A stretch of 52,984 nucleotides of DNA from Lentisphaerota bacterium (GCA_015061745.1 SUWB01000019.1:1-52984); one strand, 5' to 3'. Counted from the stretch's first letter, positions 1 through 7,496 are shown. Notes: generated from the sequence alone by a model not told the origin. A program made the numbers and translations.

Positions 1-37
1 GACTTTTATGATAGCACATCTATAACCAATATTTCAA

Positions 38-118
38 TTTGTCAGACTAAATGCACAATTATTGTTTGTCATAGTAAACGCACACTGATCTCAAAAAGAG
101 CGTGCGTTTACTTTTACA
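38..118. mobile_element. Terminus of an IS element, IS21-family-like (element extends left of the window)
   Basis: Three copies of a GTAAACGCAC-type word lie here: inverted and slightly degenerate in GTCAGACTAAATGCAC at 41-56, AGTAAACGCAC at 73-83 and GTGCGTTTAC at 102-111. Read on the minus strand from 118 the tip is TGTAAAAGTAAACGCAC. The right end of the window has the related tip TGACAAAGTAAACGCAC and the same TTTGTCAGACTAAA flank, in mirror orientation. Multiple short repeats inside the terminus are a known feature of IS21-family elements. No transposase is present in the window, so the family call is by end structure only. Confidence 0.5.
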
Positions 119-123
119 ATCGT

Positions 124-440
124 CATCTGAAAAAATCTTGTATGTTTTTTATTTCAGACGCTTGAAATTTCAATTTTTTATGCTATATTAATGACATAGG
201 CAAAAGAAAAAAATCCAACAATCACTTATTTCAGAAAACGTTGTCTTCAATAAATTCGTCCAAAGCATAAAGCATTGTATATAAAGGCGTTTGCGTGTTG
301 TTTTCTAAAAGTTGAATTTTGATTTTAACTTGTAACTGTTATTTCTTAATACATATATTATTTTTTTCTGTTTCGTGATCGTTTATTTGCAGGCGGTGAA
401 AAAACTTTTTTTCATCATTCTCCCCGGCGTTGTCACTTTT
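124..440 (+). repeat. Leader repeat copy 1 (~315 bp, AT-rich), upstream of the Sel1 gene
   Basis: This block is repeated at 1860-2180, on the other side of the Sel1 gene, at roughly 75-80% identity by eye. Shared landmarks in order are CATCTGAAAAAATCTTG, TTGAAATTTCAA, TATGCTATATTAAT, AAAAATCCAACAATCA, TTGATTTTAA, GTTTATTTGCAG and a closing C-rich stretch before TATCACTTTT or TGTCACTTTT. It begins with an inverted repeat TCTGAAA...TTTCAGA. It has no convincing coding frame. The likely content is a promoter with a long structured 5' leader, or a small RNA. The rest of 1-541 holds only the IS terminus and the Sel1 ribosome binding site. Confidence 0.7.
162..189 (+). promoter_or_regulatory. Candidate promoter in leader copy 1
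   Basis: TTGAAA at 162-167 and TATATT at 184-189 are separated by 16 bp. The -35 box lies in the perfect palindrome TTGAAATTTCAA (162-173). The same arrangement recurs in leader copy 2, and the palindrome also occurs at the promoter of the 64-aa gene near 28140. If used, it gives a 5' leader of over 300 nt before the Sel1 start codon. Confidence 0.5.
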
Positions 441-541
441 TAACAAATATTCCTCCATTGGCCCTGCTGCCGCCAAAAAAGCAGCAGGATATATATTTTC
501 TTTTTCACAATGCAGATTCTGCAGCATCAAGGAGTTCGGGT

Positions 542-1798
542 ATGGACAAAGAAAAAATCGATCAGCTTAAAAATCTGGCCGCACAGGGAGATATGGAAGC
601 TCAATTTCAACTGGGCAACTTTTATTGGGATGCGTACCACGACGCCGACACCGAGGAAGAAGAAGATGAAGCTGTAAAAAATGCTGTCAAGTGGTATAAA
701 AAAGCCGCTCTGCAAAATCACCTGCCCTCCCTGCTGATTCTGGGCGAACTTTATGAGACCGGCGTCGGCGAGTATGAAGATTACGAGGAAGCCGCCAAAT
801 GGTACCTGCGTGCAGCAGCCCTGGGAGATATTTCCGCACAATACCGTCTGGGAGATCTTTACTACGATGACGGTGAATACGCAAAAGCCGTCAAATGGTT
901 CAAACAGGCTGCCGAACAGGGTGATGCAGATGCTCAATACCGTCTGGGAATGCATTACTACGATGAAGAAGATTATAAAAAAGCCGTCAAATGGCTGACT
1001 TCCGCCGCCAATCAGGGAGAACCGGAAGCTCAAAACCTTTTGGCAGATTGCTATCATTGGGGCAACGGAGTCCGTCAAAGCAACAAAACCGCCTTTCACT
1101 GGTACAAACTTGCTGCCGAACAGGGGCAGCGCGATGCCCAGTACTGGCTGGGAAACTTCTATTCCTGCGGAACCGGCGTCAAGGAAGATAAGGCAGAGGG
1201 CATAAAGTGGTACAAAAAGTCCGCTGAACAGGGTGAACCGGAAGCTCAATTTCAACTGGGAATGGCCTATCGATATGGATTTGGCACAGAAGAAAATGAA
1301 GAAGAAGCTTTTAAGTGGTTTAAAAAAGCCGCCCAAAAAGATCACGACGAAGCTCAATGCGAACTGGGAATATGCTATCTGAATGGAATCGGCGTAAAAG
1401 AAGATGCCGAAAAAGCTTTCAAATGGTTCCTGAAAAGCGCGAAACAGAACTTTCCTGAAGGACAGGACTATCTGGGCTGGTGCTATGAAAATGGCTACGG
1501 AACCCCCAAAGATATCCACAAAGCCATAAAGTGGTACAAGAAAGCTGCCGAACTGGGCGAAGAAAGTGCACAGGAACGGCTTGAAGAACTGGAACAAATG
1601 ATCCAGGTGGAACAGAAACCGGAAAAATGTCCCCGCTGCGGTTCAGAAAAAATCAAACCGATCCTCTACGGCCTGCCTGCTCCCGGCGTTGATCCGGACC
1701 AATATATTATGGGCGGCAGCCCTGAAGGATTCAATCCCCCTTCCTGGGGATGCTCAGAGTGTTCCGCCCGATTCAGCAAGGTTCTTTCCCACGAATGA
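542..1798 (+). CDS. Sel1-repeat protein with C-terminal zinc ribbon
   Basis: This 418-aa protein is built of about nine to ten Sel1-like repeats of ~36 residues (pattern A-x2-x-L-G-x2-Y-x-G-x-G-x4-D-x2-K-A-x-x-W-Y-x-x-A-A), which form alpha-alpha solenoids used for protein-protein contacts. The last ~50 residues carry a zinc ribbon, CPRCGS near the start and WGCSECSARF near the end, with the YGLPAPG segment seen in other Sel1/zinc-ribbon proteins. There is no signal peptide. The start is set by AAGGAG ending at 534, seven bases before ATG 542; the frame is open further upstream but without a ribosome site. The gene lies between two copies of the same leader repeat, which suggests an expanding or contracting cassette. 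Its partner and function are unknown. Confidence 0.85.
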   Translation: MDKEKIDQLKNLAAQGDMEAQFQLGNFYWDAYHDADTEEEEDEAVKNAVKWYKKAALQNHLPSLLILGELYETGVGEYEDYEEAAKWYLRAAALGDISAQYRLGDLYYDDGEYAKAVKWFKQAAEQGDADAQYRLGMHYYDEEDYKKAVKWLTSAANQGEPEAQNLLADCYHWGNGVRQSNKTAFHWYKLAAEQGQRDAQYWLGNFYSCGTGVKEDKAEGIKWYKKSAEQGEPEAQFQLGMAYRYGFGTEENEEEAFKWFKKAAQKDHDEAQCELGICYLNGIGVKEDAEKAFKWFLKSAKQNFPEGQDYLGWCYENGYGTPKDIHKAIKWYKKAAELGEESAQERLEELEQMIQVEQKPEKCPRCGSEKIKPILYGLPAPGVDPDQYIMGGSPEGFNPPSWGCSECSARFSKVLSHE

Positions 1799-1859
1799 TT
1801 TTTGCGCAGCATCCGGCCTTGTATCGCCGCGATCAATGCCGGATGCATTTGATCGGCAG

Positions 1860-2180
1860 CATCTGAAAAAATCTTGCGTGTTTTTTGTTTCAGATACTTG
1901 AAATTTCAATTTTTTATGCTATATTAATAACATAGACAAAAGAAAAAAATCCAACAATCATTTATTTCACAAATCATTATTTTTTAACCAATCTATTTCA
2001 AACATAAACTGTTGTATACAAATGTGTTTATGTATAATTTCCCAGAAGTTGAAGTTTGATTTTAATTTGTAATTATTTTTTCTTAATGTACATATTATTT
2101 TTTGTTGTTTCATAATTGTTTATTTGCAGTCGGTGTAAAAAAACTTTTTTCCACCATTCCCCCCAGCGTTATCACTTTTT
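1860..2180 (+). repeat. Leader repeat copy 2, downstream of the Sel1 gene
   Basis: This is the second copy of the 124-440 block, beginning at CATCTGAAAAAATC about 60 bp after the Sel1 stop. It keeps the TTGAAATTTCAA palindrome (1898-1909) and the TATATT box (1920-1925). Here it is followed not by a Sel1 gene but by ~230 bp without a gene (2181-2415) and then the DUF4258 gene. The layout fits a tandem duplication of a leader-plus-gene unit whose second gene was lost or replaced. In 2181-2415 I see only the palindrome at 2381-2396 and the next ribosome binding site. Confidence 0.7.
1898..1925 (+). promoter_or_regulatory. Candidate promoter in leader copy 2
   Basis: TTGAAA at 1898-1903 and TATATT at 1920-1925 with a 16-bp spacer, embedded in the same palindrome as in copy 1. 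It could drive the DUF4258 gene and the + strand genes after it, with a ~490-nt leader. Confidence 0.4.
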
Positions 2181-2380
2181 TTGTTTCACAATTCGACCTA
2201 TTTTTTCTCTGTTCACTGCAGCAGCATTGAACCGGAAGAAAGAAAGAAAAATTCAATCACGCTGATTGCTTATATGGTAATCTCTTAAAAATTGCCGTAA
2301 TAAGAATAGCAAACAGAGCCCGTCCCGTATCCGCGGTTTTTCCGGAAACAATGTTTTTTGTTTCGTATGATCCGTTGTCA

Positions 2381-2396
2381 AAGAAAAATTTTTCTT
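2381..2396. promoter_or_regulatory. Perfect 16-bp palindrome in front of the DUF4258 gene
   Basis: AAGAAAAATTTTTCTT is fully self-complementary and ends about 8 bases before the AAAGGA ribosome site of the gene at 2416. It could be an operator for an autoregulated toxin-type gene or an mRNA hairpin near the ribosome site. The sequence alone does not decide. Confidence 0.35.
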
Positions 2397-2415
2397 AAAA
2401 AGAAAGGACATATTT

Positions 2416-2787
2416 ATGGACAGAATTTTTCAGCTTTCCGATCACGCTCTCAGCCGTATGGCAGCCAGAAACATCAGCCGTATGAAAGTTGCTGAAACGC
2501 TCTTTCACGGCCAGATATTTTCTGTCGGCGGCGGTGTATACAAAGCAAAACTCAAAGAGCTGCACGGAAAAACTGTTGATAAATATGTCGTCGTCTTTTC
2601 CAAAAAGGAGAACCGGATCATTACAGTTGAACACAATATGTTCCGGATAGAGCAAAACGATCCTGAAGATCTTGCCCTCTCAAAAAGAAAAATCTACAAG
2701 CGGCGCAAACAAATACTCCGCAAACAGGAATTTGATTCCTGGTGCCGTGAACAATACACTCTTTACCACCTGCCTTTCACGGCGTAA
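2416..2787 (+). CDS. DUF4258-family protein (RelE-like fold candidate)
   Basis: This 123-aa protein has the DUF4258 pattern: an N-terminal H-A-L-S-R-M-A-A-R motif (residues ~9-17), a middle Y-K-A-K-L-x-E-L segment and a strand-rich K-Y-V-V-V-F-S / I-I-T-V-E section (residues ~55-75), then a basic C-terminal tail rich in K and R. DUF4258 proteins resemble small RNase or toxin folds of the RelE/BrnT type, but many are not paired with antitoxins and none is evident here. The start is chosen from AAAGGA about 8 bases upstream of ATG 2416. The next gene starts about 100 bp downstream on the same strand. Confidence 0.6.
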   Translation: MDRIFQLSDHALSRMAARNISRMKVAETLFHGQIFSVGGGVYKAKLKELHGKTVDKYVVVFSKKENRIITVEHNMFRIEQNDPEDLALSKRKIYKRRKQILRKQEFDSWCREQYTLYHLPFTA

Positions 2788-2885
2788 AAGTTAAATTTTC
2801 AACACAACATCCAAGCGGCCTGCATACAGGCGGCAAAGATCATATTGTCTTGTTTTCGTAAAATCACAAAAAAGGAGTGATGCCT

Positions 2886-3077
2886 ATGTTTGAAACTTGG
2901 GGAATTGAAGAGGTGTTGTTTTCTACCTGGATAATAGGTTCTGTTATAACTGGTGTTGTTGTAACATGGGGAGAGAAAGACAATGATGCTTTTTATGTTA
3001 AATTTATGCTTTGTGGATTTGTTTGGCCATTGCTTTTTATTTATGGATTGTTTTTGATATCAAGAAAGTGGAAATAA
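2886..3077 (+). CDS. Small two-helix membrane protein, unknown
   Basis: This 63-aa protein has two hydrophobic helices (roughly residues 10-27 and 38-57) separated by a short charged loop with W-G-E-K-D-N-D, and a basic C-terminus R-K-W-K. AAAGGAG ends 8 bases before ATG 2886; an in-frame ATG at 2880 is too close to the ribosome site. Its codons are more AT-rich than those of its neighbours, so it may be a recent arrival. It sits at the head of the unknown 446-aa and VWA genes. No family is recognised. Confidence 0.6.
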   Translation: MFETWGIEEVLFSTWIIGSVITGVVVTWGEKDNDAFYVKFMLCGFVWPLLFIYGLFLISRKWK

Positions 3078-3125
3078 TTGCCCGTTTTATCACTTACCCC
3101 CCCTGAAAAAAAGGAGAAAATGCTT

Positions 3126-4466
3126 ATGATGAAAGAAAAAATTGCCCCCGTAAATTCACTGGAAGAGGCTGTTCTTGTCAAGGACAACGCTCTTATCGTC
3201 AAACTTATCGCTGACGGTGCCGAACTGACCCGGCCCGACATACTGGCAGCCAAAGAGGCCTTTGACTTGCGTTACAGCGTTGCTGTGCTGCTGCTGGAGT
3301 CCGCTCCCTGCCTGCGTGAAGAAGCGGCCGTCAAAAATCTGGAAGAACTTGATGCTCATCCTGAAATGATCGATCTGGTTCGTGACCTTGTCAAACCGCT
3401 GCCGGAAAATACTCATCCTCAAAGCGGTGAACTCCTTGAAGCTTTCAAGACAGGGGAATACCTGGATGCCGCCAACTTAATCCTCAACGACAGGGCAACC
3501 CTTGAGTCCGCTCCTGTGGAAATTTTTGACTGTCTGGCAGATTTTCCGGAATTCCTGGTCGAAGCAGTCTTTGAAAAAGCTCTGGGGGTCAGACTTAATG
3601 CGCAACTTTTTCTGCATTTGCGGGACACGGCCCAAAACAGTTCGGACAAGAAAAAAGCACTCATTTTTGAGGTCCTGCAATTGGTCTTGAGCCTGCCCGA
3701 AACTCCGGAACGGAACCTGGCTGTCCACGCCGTGTGGAAACATTATACCACTTCGCCCTTTATCAAAGCTATTGAGGCAGAGCCTGAAAAGTACTCCGAA
3801 GAATATCTTGCCGATCTGATTATGGACGGTGATCTGGAGTTCGATGTACGGCCTTTCAAAGATTTTTCGCCCTATTATCAGGTCCTTATGCGCCATAAAA
3901 ACGGCGTGAGCCTGGAACAGTTCGACGAGGAGGCGGAAATCGAAAAATTCGATGCCAAAGCTGCTTTTGAACTTCTTTCAGGCACTTCTGAATACGATGA
4001 CCGCATCAACTGGGATCTGGTCAACAAAACTGCCAGAGCTTCAGAATGGCTCGAATTTCTGGCGAAATTCCCCCAATACGCCGACAAAGCGGACTGGCAG
4101 ATGATCAATCTGCACGCCAGAGAAGATGAGTGGCTGCAGCTGCTCAAACAACAGCCGGCGTTTCTGGCAAGATATAAGGACCCTGTTTCTTTCTACACCT
4201 GTTTTCCGGATGAATGGGAAGAAATTTTCTCACAGGCAGCTCTTCCCGATACGGGATGTTTTGCCTTCCTTTGGAGTTGTGACGGAATAAACTGGGCATA
4301 CGGTTTCAAGGTGAAGATCACCGGAGACAAGGCAGAGTTCTGCGAAGTAAGTGTTCCAGATGATTACCAAAAGTTTTCAGAACTTGCTTCAAAAAACTTT
4401 GCTGCATTCTGCAAAGCGTTGAAACACTTAACCGACAATGAACGTTTTATCAATATTATCCGCTGA
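3126..4466 (+). CDS. Uncharacterised 446-aa helical protein
   Basis: I do not recognise this protein. The N-terminal ~100 residues look like ankyrin- or HEAT-like helices. The C-terminal half has a repeated W-rich pattern, visible as N-W-D-L-V-N...S-E-W-L-E-F-L-x-x-F-P and D-W-Q-M-I-N...D-E-W-L-Q-L-L-x-x-Q-P, about 33 residues apart (near residues 300-360). The final ~80 residues look like a beta domain (C-F-A-F-L-W...G-F-K-V-K-I-T-G). It has no signal peptide or membrane segment. AAGGAG at 3111-3116 supports ATG 3126; ATG 3120 is closer than usual. The VWA gene starts 22 bp after its stop with an almost identical ribosome site, so the two are probably cotranscribed. Confidence 0.65.
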   Translation: MMKEKIAPVNSLEEAVLVKDNALIVKLIADGAELTRPDILAAKEAFDLRYSVAVLLLESAPCLREEAAVKNLEELDAHPEMIDLVRDLVKPLPENTHPQSGELLEAFKTGEYLDAANLILNDRATLESAPVEIFDCLADFPEFLVEAVFEKALGVRLNAQLFLHLRDTAQNSSDKKKALIFEVLQLVLSLPETPERNLAVHAVWKHYTTSPFIKAIEAEPEKYSEEYLADLIMDGDLEFDVRPFKDFSPYYQVLMRHKNGVSLEQFDEEAEIEKFDAKAAFELLSGTSEYDDRINWDLVNKTARASEWLEFLAKFPQYADKADWQMINLHAREDEWLQLLKQQPAFLARYKDPVSFYTCFPDEWEEIFSQAALPDTGCFAFLWSCDGINWAYGFKVKITGDKAEFCEVSVPDDYQKFSELASKNFAAFCKALKHLTDNERFINIIR

Positions 4467-4488
4467 AAAAACAAGGAGAAAAGTGCTT

Positions 4489-5097
4489 ATGCCTAAAAAA
4501 GATTATGTGCATTTGTGTATCGTGCTGGACGCTTCCGGTTCTATGAACTGTATTGCCGATGACATCAAAGGAAGTTTCAATGCCTTTATGGATGAGCAGA
4601 AAAATCAGGAAGGTCAGACCGTCTTTGATGTCTTTCAGTTTTCCAGCCAGGTGCGGCGTATCGTCAAACACGCCGATATGTCTGAATACAGCGGGGATCT
4701 GGTGTCCTCATACTGCTGTCAGGGGAACACAGCCTTGTTCGATGCCGTCTGCACTGCCATTGACACTGTGGGGTCTGAACTTGCCGCTATGCCGGAAGAA
4801 GAACGCCCCGAACACGTCATCTTTGCCATTGCCACAGACGGTCACGAAAATGCCAGCAGAGAATATACTCTTGCTGACACAAAAGAACGCATAGACCGCC
4901 AGAGTAATAAATACGCCTGGGAATTTATCTACCTTGCCGCCGATCAAAGTGAGTTTGAAGCACGGCACATCAGCCGTTCTATGGGCATTGCCGGCAGCAG
5001 CACTGTGGACAAGGCCTGTTTCTGCCGTATGGCCGTAACGACTTTGAAAGAATCGGTGACGAATGCCAGAAAAGGCTGTTCCAAAAAGAAAAATTAA
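4489..5097 (+). CDS. von Willebrand factor A domain protein
   Basis: This 202-aa protein is almost entirely one VWA domain. A metal-ion-dependent adhesion site is visible: DASGS at residues 14-18, the threonine in Q-G-N-T-A-L-F-D (residues ~80-87) and the aspartate in A-T-D-G-H-E (residues ~120-125). There is no signal peptide, so it is cytoplasmic and probably a metal-dependent protein-binding module. AAGGAG precedes ATG 4489 with good spacing. Cytoplasmic VWA proteins often work with an AAA+ ATPase, but none is nearby; the adjacent 446-aa protein is the best candidate partner by position. The C-terminus is short and basic (K-G-C-S-K-K-K-N). Confidence 0.85.
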   Translation: MPKKDYVHLCIVLDASGSMNCIADDIKGSFNAFMDEQKNQEGQTVFDVFQFSSQVRRIVKHADMSEYSGDLVSSYCCQGNTALFDAVCTAIDTVGSELAAMPEEERPEHVIFAIATDGHENASREYTLADTKERIDRQSNKYAWEFIYLAADQSEFEARHISRSMGIAGSSTVDKACFCRMAVTTLKESVTNARKGCSKKKN

Positions 5098-5155
5098 ATA
5101 CGGCAATACGTTTTCTGCTTTTTTAACATAACACCACAGCAAAAAGGAATTTTTT

Positions 5156-5512
5156 ATGGGTACTCTTTACAGCTATCAATGTAATAACTGCGGCTTTGAA
5201 GCAACTCTTGGTTCTCAACAGCCCTATCATATTTTTGCCGGTACCATTCACCAGAAATACTGCCCAAATACCAAAGAGATCGTTGAAGTGTTCCTGCCCA
5301 TTACCGGAGAAGAATGGGAAATCACCTGCTGCTCTCCCGGAGAGCAGGAAGAATCTGATACCCCCGATTGCTGCAAAGAGTGCAATGGCGAATGTCTGCA
5401 ATCACTGACCGTTCTCTCACTGACCCGGCAATCTGAGATCCTTTCCTACCAATGTCCCTGCTGCGGAGATGTGATGCGTCGGAATTACGCTGAAAAAATA
5501 TTCGTAGATTAA
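5156..5512 (+). CDS. Cysteine-rich zinc-ribbon-like protein
   Basis: This 118-aa protein opens with a rubredoxin-type knuckle C-N-N-C (residues ~9-12) and ends with C-P-C-C-G (residues ~100-104). Between them is a dense cysteine stretch, C-C-S then C-C-K-E-C-N-G-E-C. These could form one N/C-terminal zinc ribbon plus a second small metal site. It has no signal peptide. The AAAAAGGA ribosome site precedes ATG 5156. It is the last intact gene of the + strand cluster that contains the VWA protein. The function is unknown and the family was not recognised. Confidence 0.6.
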   Translation: MGTLYSYQCNNCGFEATLGSQQPYHIFAGTIHQKYCPNTKEIVEVFLPITGEEWEITCCSPGEQEESDTPDCCKECNGECLQSLTVLSLTRQSEILSYQCPCCGDVMRRNYAEKIFVD

Positions 5513-5563
5513 GAGAATAACGCTTTCTTTTCCGGGCCCAACAATTAAAACGAGGAAAATAAA

Positions 5564-6171
5564 ATGAGAGAAGCCCCCTTTGTGATGCACATTCCCCACA
5601 GTTCACACCATATCCCGGATTTTTTGCGGGAGGACATTCTTTTGAACGATCAGGAGCTGCAGGAAAATTTCTGTACCCTCACTGACTGGCGGACAAAAGA
5701 TCTTTTTTCACACCGGGAGTTCCCCTGCCGGGTCGTTTCCAATATCAGCCGTATGGTGTGCGATATGGAACGGTTCCGGGATGATTCACAGGAAGAAATG
5801 GCCGCCCGGGGATTCGGAGCAGTCTATACAAAAGATGCGTTCCTGCGGCCATTGAGGAACTTTGACAAGGTCAAACGGGAACTGCTGCTGAAATTGTATT
5901 ACGACCCGCATCACAAAAAACTGGAAAATGCTGTCCGTGAAAAAATAAAAAAGTTCGGCAAATGCCTGAGTTTTCAGTGGCCTTGAATTATCCTTATGCC
6001 GGCAGTATGATCCCTTTGGCATACTGGGGAGATTCCCGGGTGCAGACGCTTATGGTCGAAGTCAACAGGAGTCTCTATCAGCAGCAGGGAGCCCTTGTTT
6101 CGATTCCCCGTTACCGTCACATAAAAAACAAGATCAGCACGCTGCTTTCGGCACTATCAATGGCATATTGA
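5564..6171 (+). pseudogene. Decayed N-formylglutamate amidohydrolase (FGase family)
   Basis: The frame from ATG 5564 encodes the family's N-terminal half: H-I-P-H-S-S near residue 9, T-D-W-R-T-K-D-L-F, then R-M-V-C-D-M-E-R-F and A-V-Y-T-K-D-A-F-L-R-P-L-R. It stops at 5986. The C-terminal family segment, F-S-V-A-L-N-Y-P-Y-A-G-S-M-I-P followed by M-V-E-V-N-R-S-L-Y, continues in another frame from about 5962 to 6171. The central part, which normally carries an H-S-F-P-type and a G-T-D-type motif, is missing. The gene thus suffered an internal deletion of some tens of codons with a frameshift. The intact enzyme would hydrolyse N-formyl-glutamate or related N-acyl amino acids in histidine degradation. 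Confidence 0.75.
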
Positions 6172-6189
6172 TACCTGAAATTGCGAAAC

Positions 6190-6210
6190 CGGAGTCGCCT
6201 TTTGACTCCG
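6190..6210. terminator. Hairpin between convergent genes
   Basis: CGGAGTC and GACTCCG flank a 7-base loop. It lies between the amidohydrolase remnant (+) and the stop of the prepilin gene (-), 5 bases from the latter. No long T-run follows, so it is a weak terminator or a 3' stabilising stem. Confidence 0.35.
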
Positions 6211-6215
6211 AATCC

Positions 6216-7496
6216 TTATTTGCGGATCTTGAAAAGTTTGAGGCAGGCAGCCTGATCGCCGCCGAACCAGCCGATCTTGAAGGTGTTGCCCAGTTCATCG
6301 GCACTGCGGGACCAGCCGGATTGTTTATAGCTCAGGGGGCCGTTCAAATTAACGTGTCCGTCTGCCCAGCAGACATTGACTTTATTTGAATGTCTGAAGT
6401 GCATCGTGGGAGCGGCATCCCAACCGGCATCCTGATCCAGAGTCAATCCCCGGGGAGCGAAAAGGTCGATTTGTTCTTCGTAAAGTCCGCTTGTACTGTT
6501 GACACCGGCGTGGTCGGCGAACATAATGGTGTCAGAGGGAGCAGTAAAAAGGGATTGTTTGGCAGGCAGGGAAACGGTGTAATCAGCTGATGTGGCGTAA
6601 CTGCCCACCGCAACAGAATAACCGTATCCCCCTGAACCGCTGTTGGTCACAGCTTTTGGGTCAAATTCCACTGAGGCACACCGGGAAACCTTTTTGGAGT
6701 TCCCCATATAATCGTTAAGTCCGCCTGCGGCATTGACTCCGCCGATACCGGATCCGGATTTGCCGCACCAGTAGTTTCCGCTGCTCCAGTCACTGCTCCA
6801 GACCACACTGTAAATATAGTATCCGGCATTTCCGTCAGCATACATATTGTTGGCAAGCCCCAGCTGCCGGAGATTGGAAGCACAGTTGGCACTCCGTCCC
6901 CTTTCCCGTGCCTGCCCCAGAGCAGGAAGAAGCATTCCTGCAAGTATGGCGATAATGGCGATCACAACCAGCAGTTCAATCAGCGTGAACGCTGATTGAG
7001 TGAAGAACGCCTTCGGCGTGTGAAGATGTGAAGAGCTTGACTGTGTCAAGCGTGAAGTGCGCCCTGACGGGCGTGAGGAGGTGTAGTTTTTTAATTTTGA
7101 AAAACAGTTCTGTTGTGCAGTGGTAACCAGCAGTTCTATCAAGGTGAAAGGAGCCGGGGAAGGAAAGGAACCCTTTGGGGAAAAAGGTTTTCCCTTCTTT
7201 TTCCGGCCCCCATTCATCCCTGCCAGAAACTTTTGGCGGATTGCCGTTTTGGCATTTGCAAAACCGGCAATCCCGCATTTGGCAGAATTGCAATGGAAAA
7301 TATTAAGGGAAAGGATCATTTTTCGCAACATATAAACACATCTTTGGCAAGTTTTGCTTACCAACCGTTCAATCAGCGTAAACGCTGATTGAGTGAAGAT
7401 GTGAAGGTGTGAAGAGTTTGACTCCGTCAAGGGTGAAGTGCGCCCTGCGGGGTGCAGGGATGAGCAGTCTTTATTTTTCAAAGTGCAGTTCCTCAT
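6216..7496 (-). CDS. Prepilin-like H-X9-DG protein with three in-frame prepilin motifs
   Basis: The mature part is a pseudopilin: [20 protein letters not shown] (one ~20-residue hydrophobic helix), then G-Q-A-R-E-R-G, and a C-terminal H-X9-DG ([12 protein letters not shown]). Two further prepilin motifs occur upstream in the same frame, FTLIERLV (F codon at 7380-7382) and [10 protein letters not shown] (F codon at 7146-7148), before the true one (F codon at 6987-6989). They bracket a 234-bp insertion and a 159-bp insertion. Only the last motif is followed by the hydrophobic helix. The start is uncertain: ATG 7496 gives 426 aa, but no ribosome site is seen there and the frame is open further upstream. 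It lies ~145 bp downstream of the giant enzyme gene. No secretion machinery genes are in the window. Confidence 0.7.
   Translation of the reverse strand: MRNCTLKNKDCSSLHPAGRTSPLTESNSSHLHIFTQSAFTLIERLVSKTCQRCVYMLRKMILSLNIFHCNSAKCGIAGFANAKTAIRQKFLAGMNGGRKKKGKPFSPKGSFPSPAPFTLIELLVTTAQQNCFSKLKNYTSSRPSGRTSRLTQSSSSHLHTPKAFFTQSAFTLIELLVVIAIIAILAGMLLPALGQARERGRSANCASNLRQLGLANNMYADGNAGYYIYSVVWSSDWSSGNYWCGKSGSGIGGVNAAGGLNDYMGNSKKVSRCASVEFDPKAVTNSGSGGYGYSVAVGSYATSADYTVSLPAKQSLFTAPSDTIMFADHAGVNSTSGLYEEQIDLFAPRGLTLDQDAGWDAAPTMHFRHSNKVNVCWADGHVNLNGPLSYKQSGWSRSADELGNTFKIGWFGGDQAACLKLFKIRK
6976..6999. repeat. Perfect palindrome spanning the FTLIE codons
   Basis: Eleven-base arms TCAATCAGCGT and ACGCTGATTGA flank 2 bases. 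On the minus strand one arm encodes the FTLIE start of the prepilin motif and the other the preceding T-Q-S-A. A near-identical palindrome lies at 7369-7392 around the first motif of the same gene. Confidence 0.85.
6990..7148 (-). repeat. 159-bp hairpin-array unit (T-unit) inside the prepilin leader
   Basis: Between two prepilin motifs this unit encodes the extra peptide starting TTAQQNCF and ending KAFFTQSA. Its DNA is a row of short hairpins read on the minus strand: CGCCCGTCAGGGCG, GCTTGACACAGTCAAGC, ACGCCGAAGGCGT and the palindrome at the motif, separated by TTCAC words. Its length is a multiple of three and there is no stop codon. A related copy (7383-7470) encodes [11 protein letters not shown]...F-T-Q-S-A before the first motif. 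Confidence 0.75.
7149..7382 (-). repeat. 234-bp palindromic element (S-unit), copy A, in frame in a prepilin gene
   Basis: Distance between the two bracketing F codons is exactly 234 bp. It encodes [13 protein letters not shown]...[13 protein letters not shown]...GSFPSPAP. The inner inverted repeat with arms GGATTGCCG/CGGCAATCC (near 7238-7273) is intact. The outer GGAAGG-type stem (near 7153-7206) has decayed compared with copies B and C, so this is the most diverged copy. Confidence 0.85.
7369..7470. repeat. Partial T-unit hairpin array upstream of the first prepilin motif
   Basis: This starts with the perfect palindrome 7369-7392 (arms TCAATCAGCGT/ACGCTGATTGA) and continues with TTCAC words and the stem CTTGAC/GTCAAA. 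It resembles 6976-7085 but several stems are decayed. It places a third repeat unit in the leader of this one gene. Confidence 0.65.

Noticed and set aside
458..541. Upstream extension of the Sel1 gene to 458
   Set aside because: The added residues do not resemble a Sel1 N-terminus and no ribosome site precedes them, while AAGGAG precedes ATG 542 at ideal spacing.
1799..2415. A small protein gene in the leader copy 2 region
   Set aside because: Short open frames here have no ribosome site and the two leader copies differ by many insertions and deletions that do not respect a reading frame.
6216..7496. Diversity-generating retroelement with the prepilin genes as variable targets
   Set aside because: No reverse transcriptase, no template repeat and no adenine-specific changes are seen; variation is by insertion of units at one motif.
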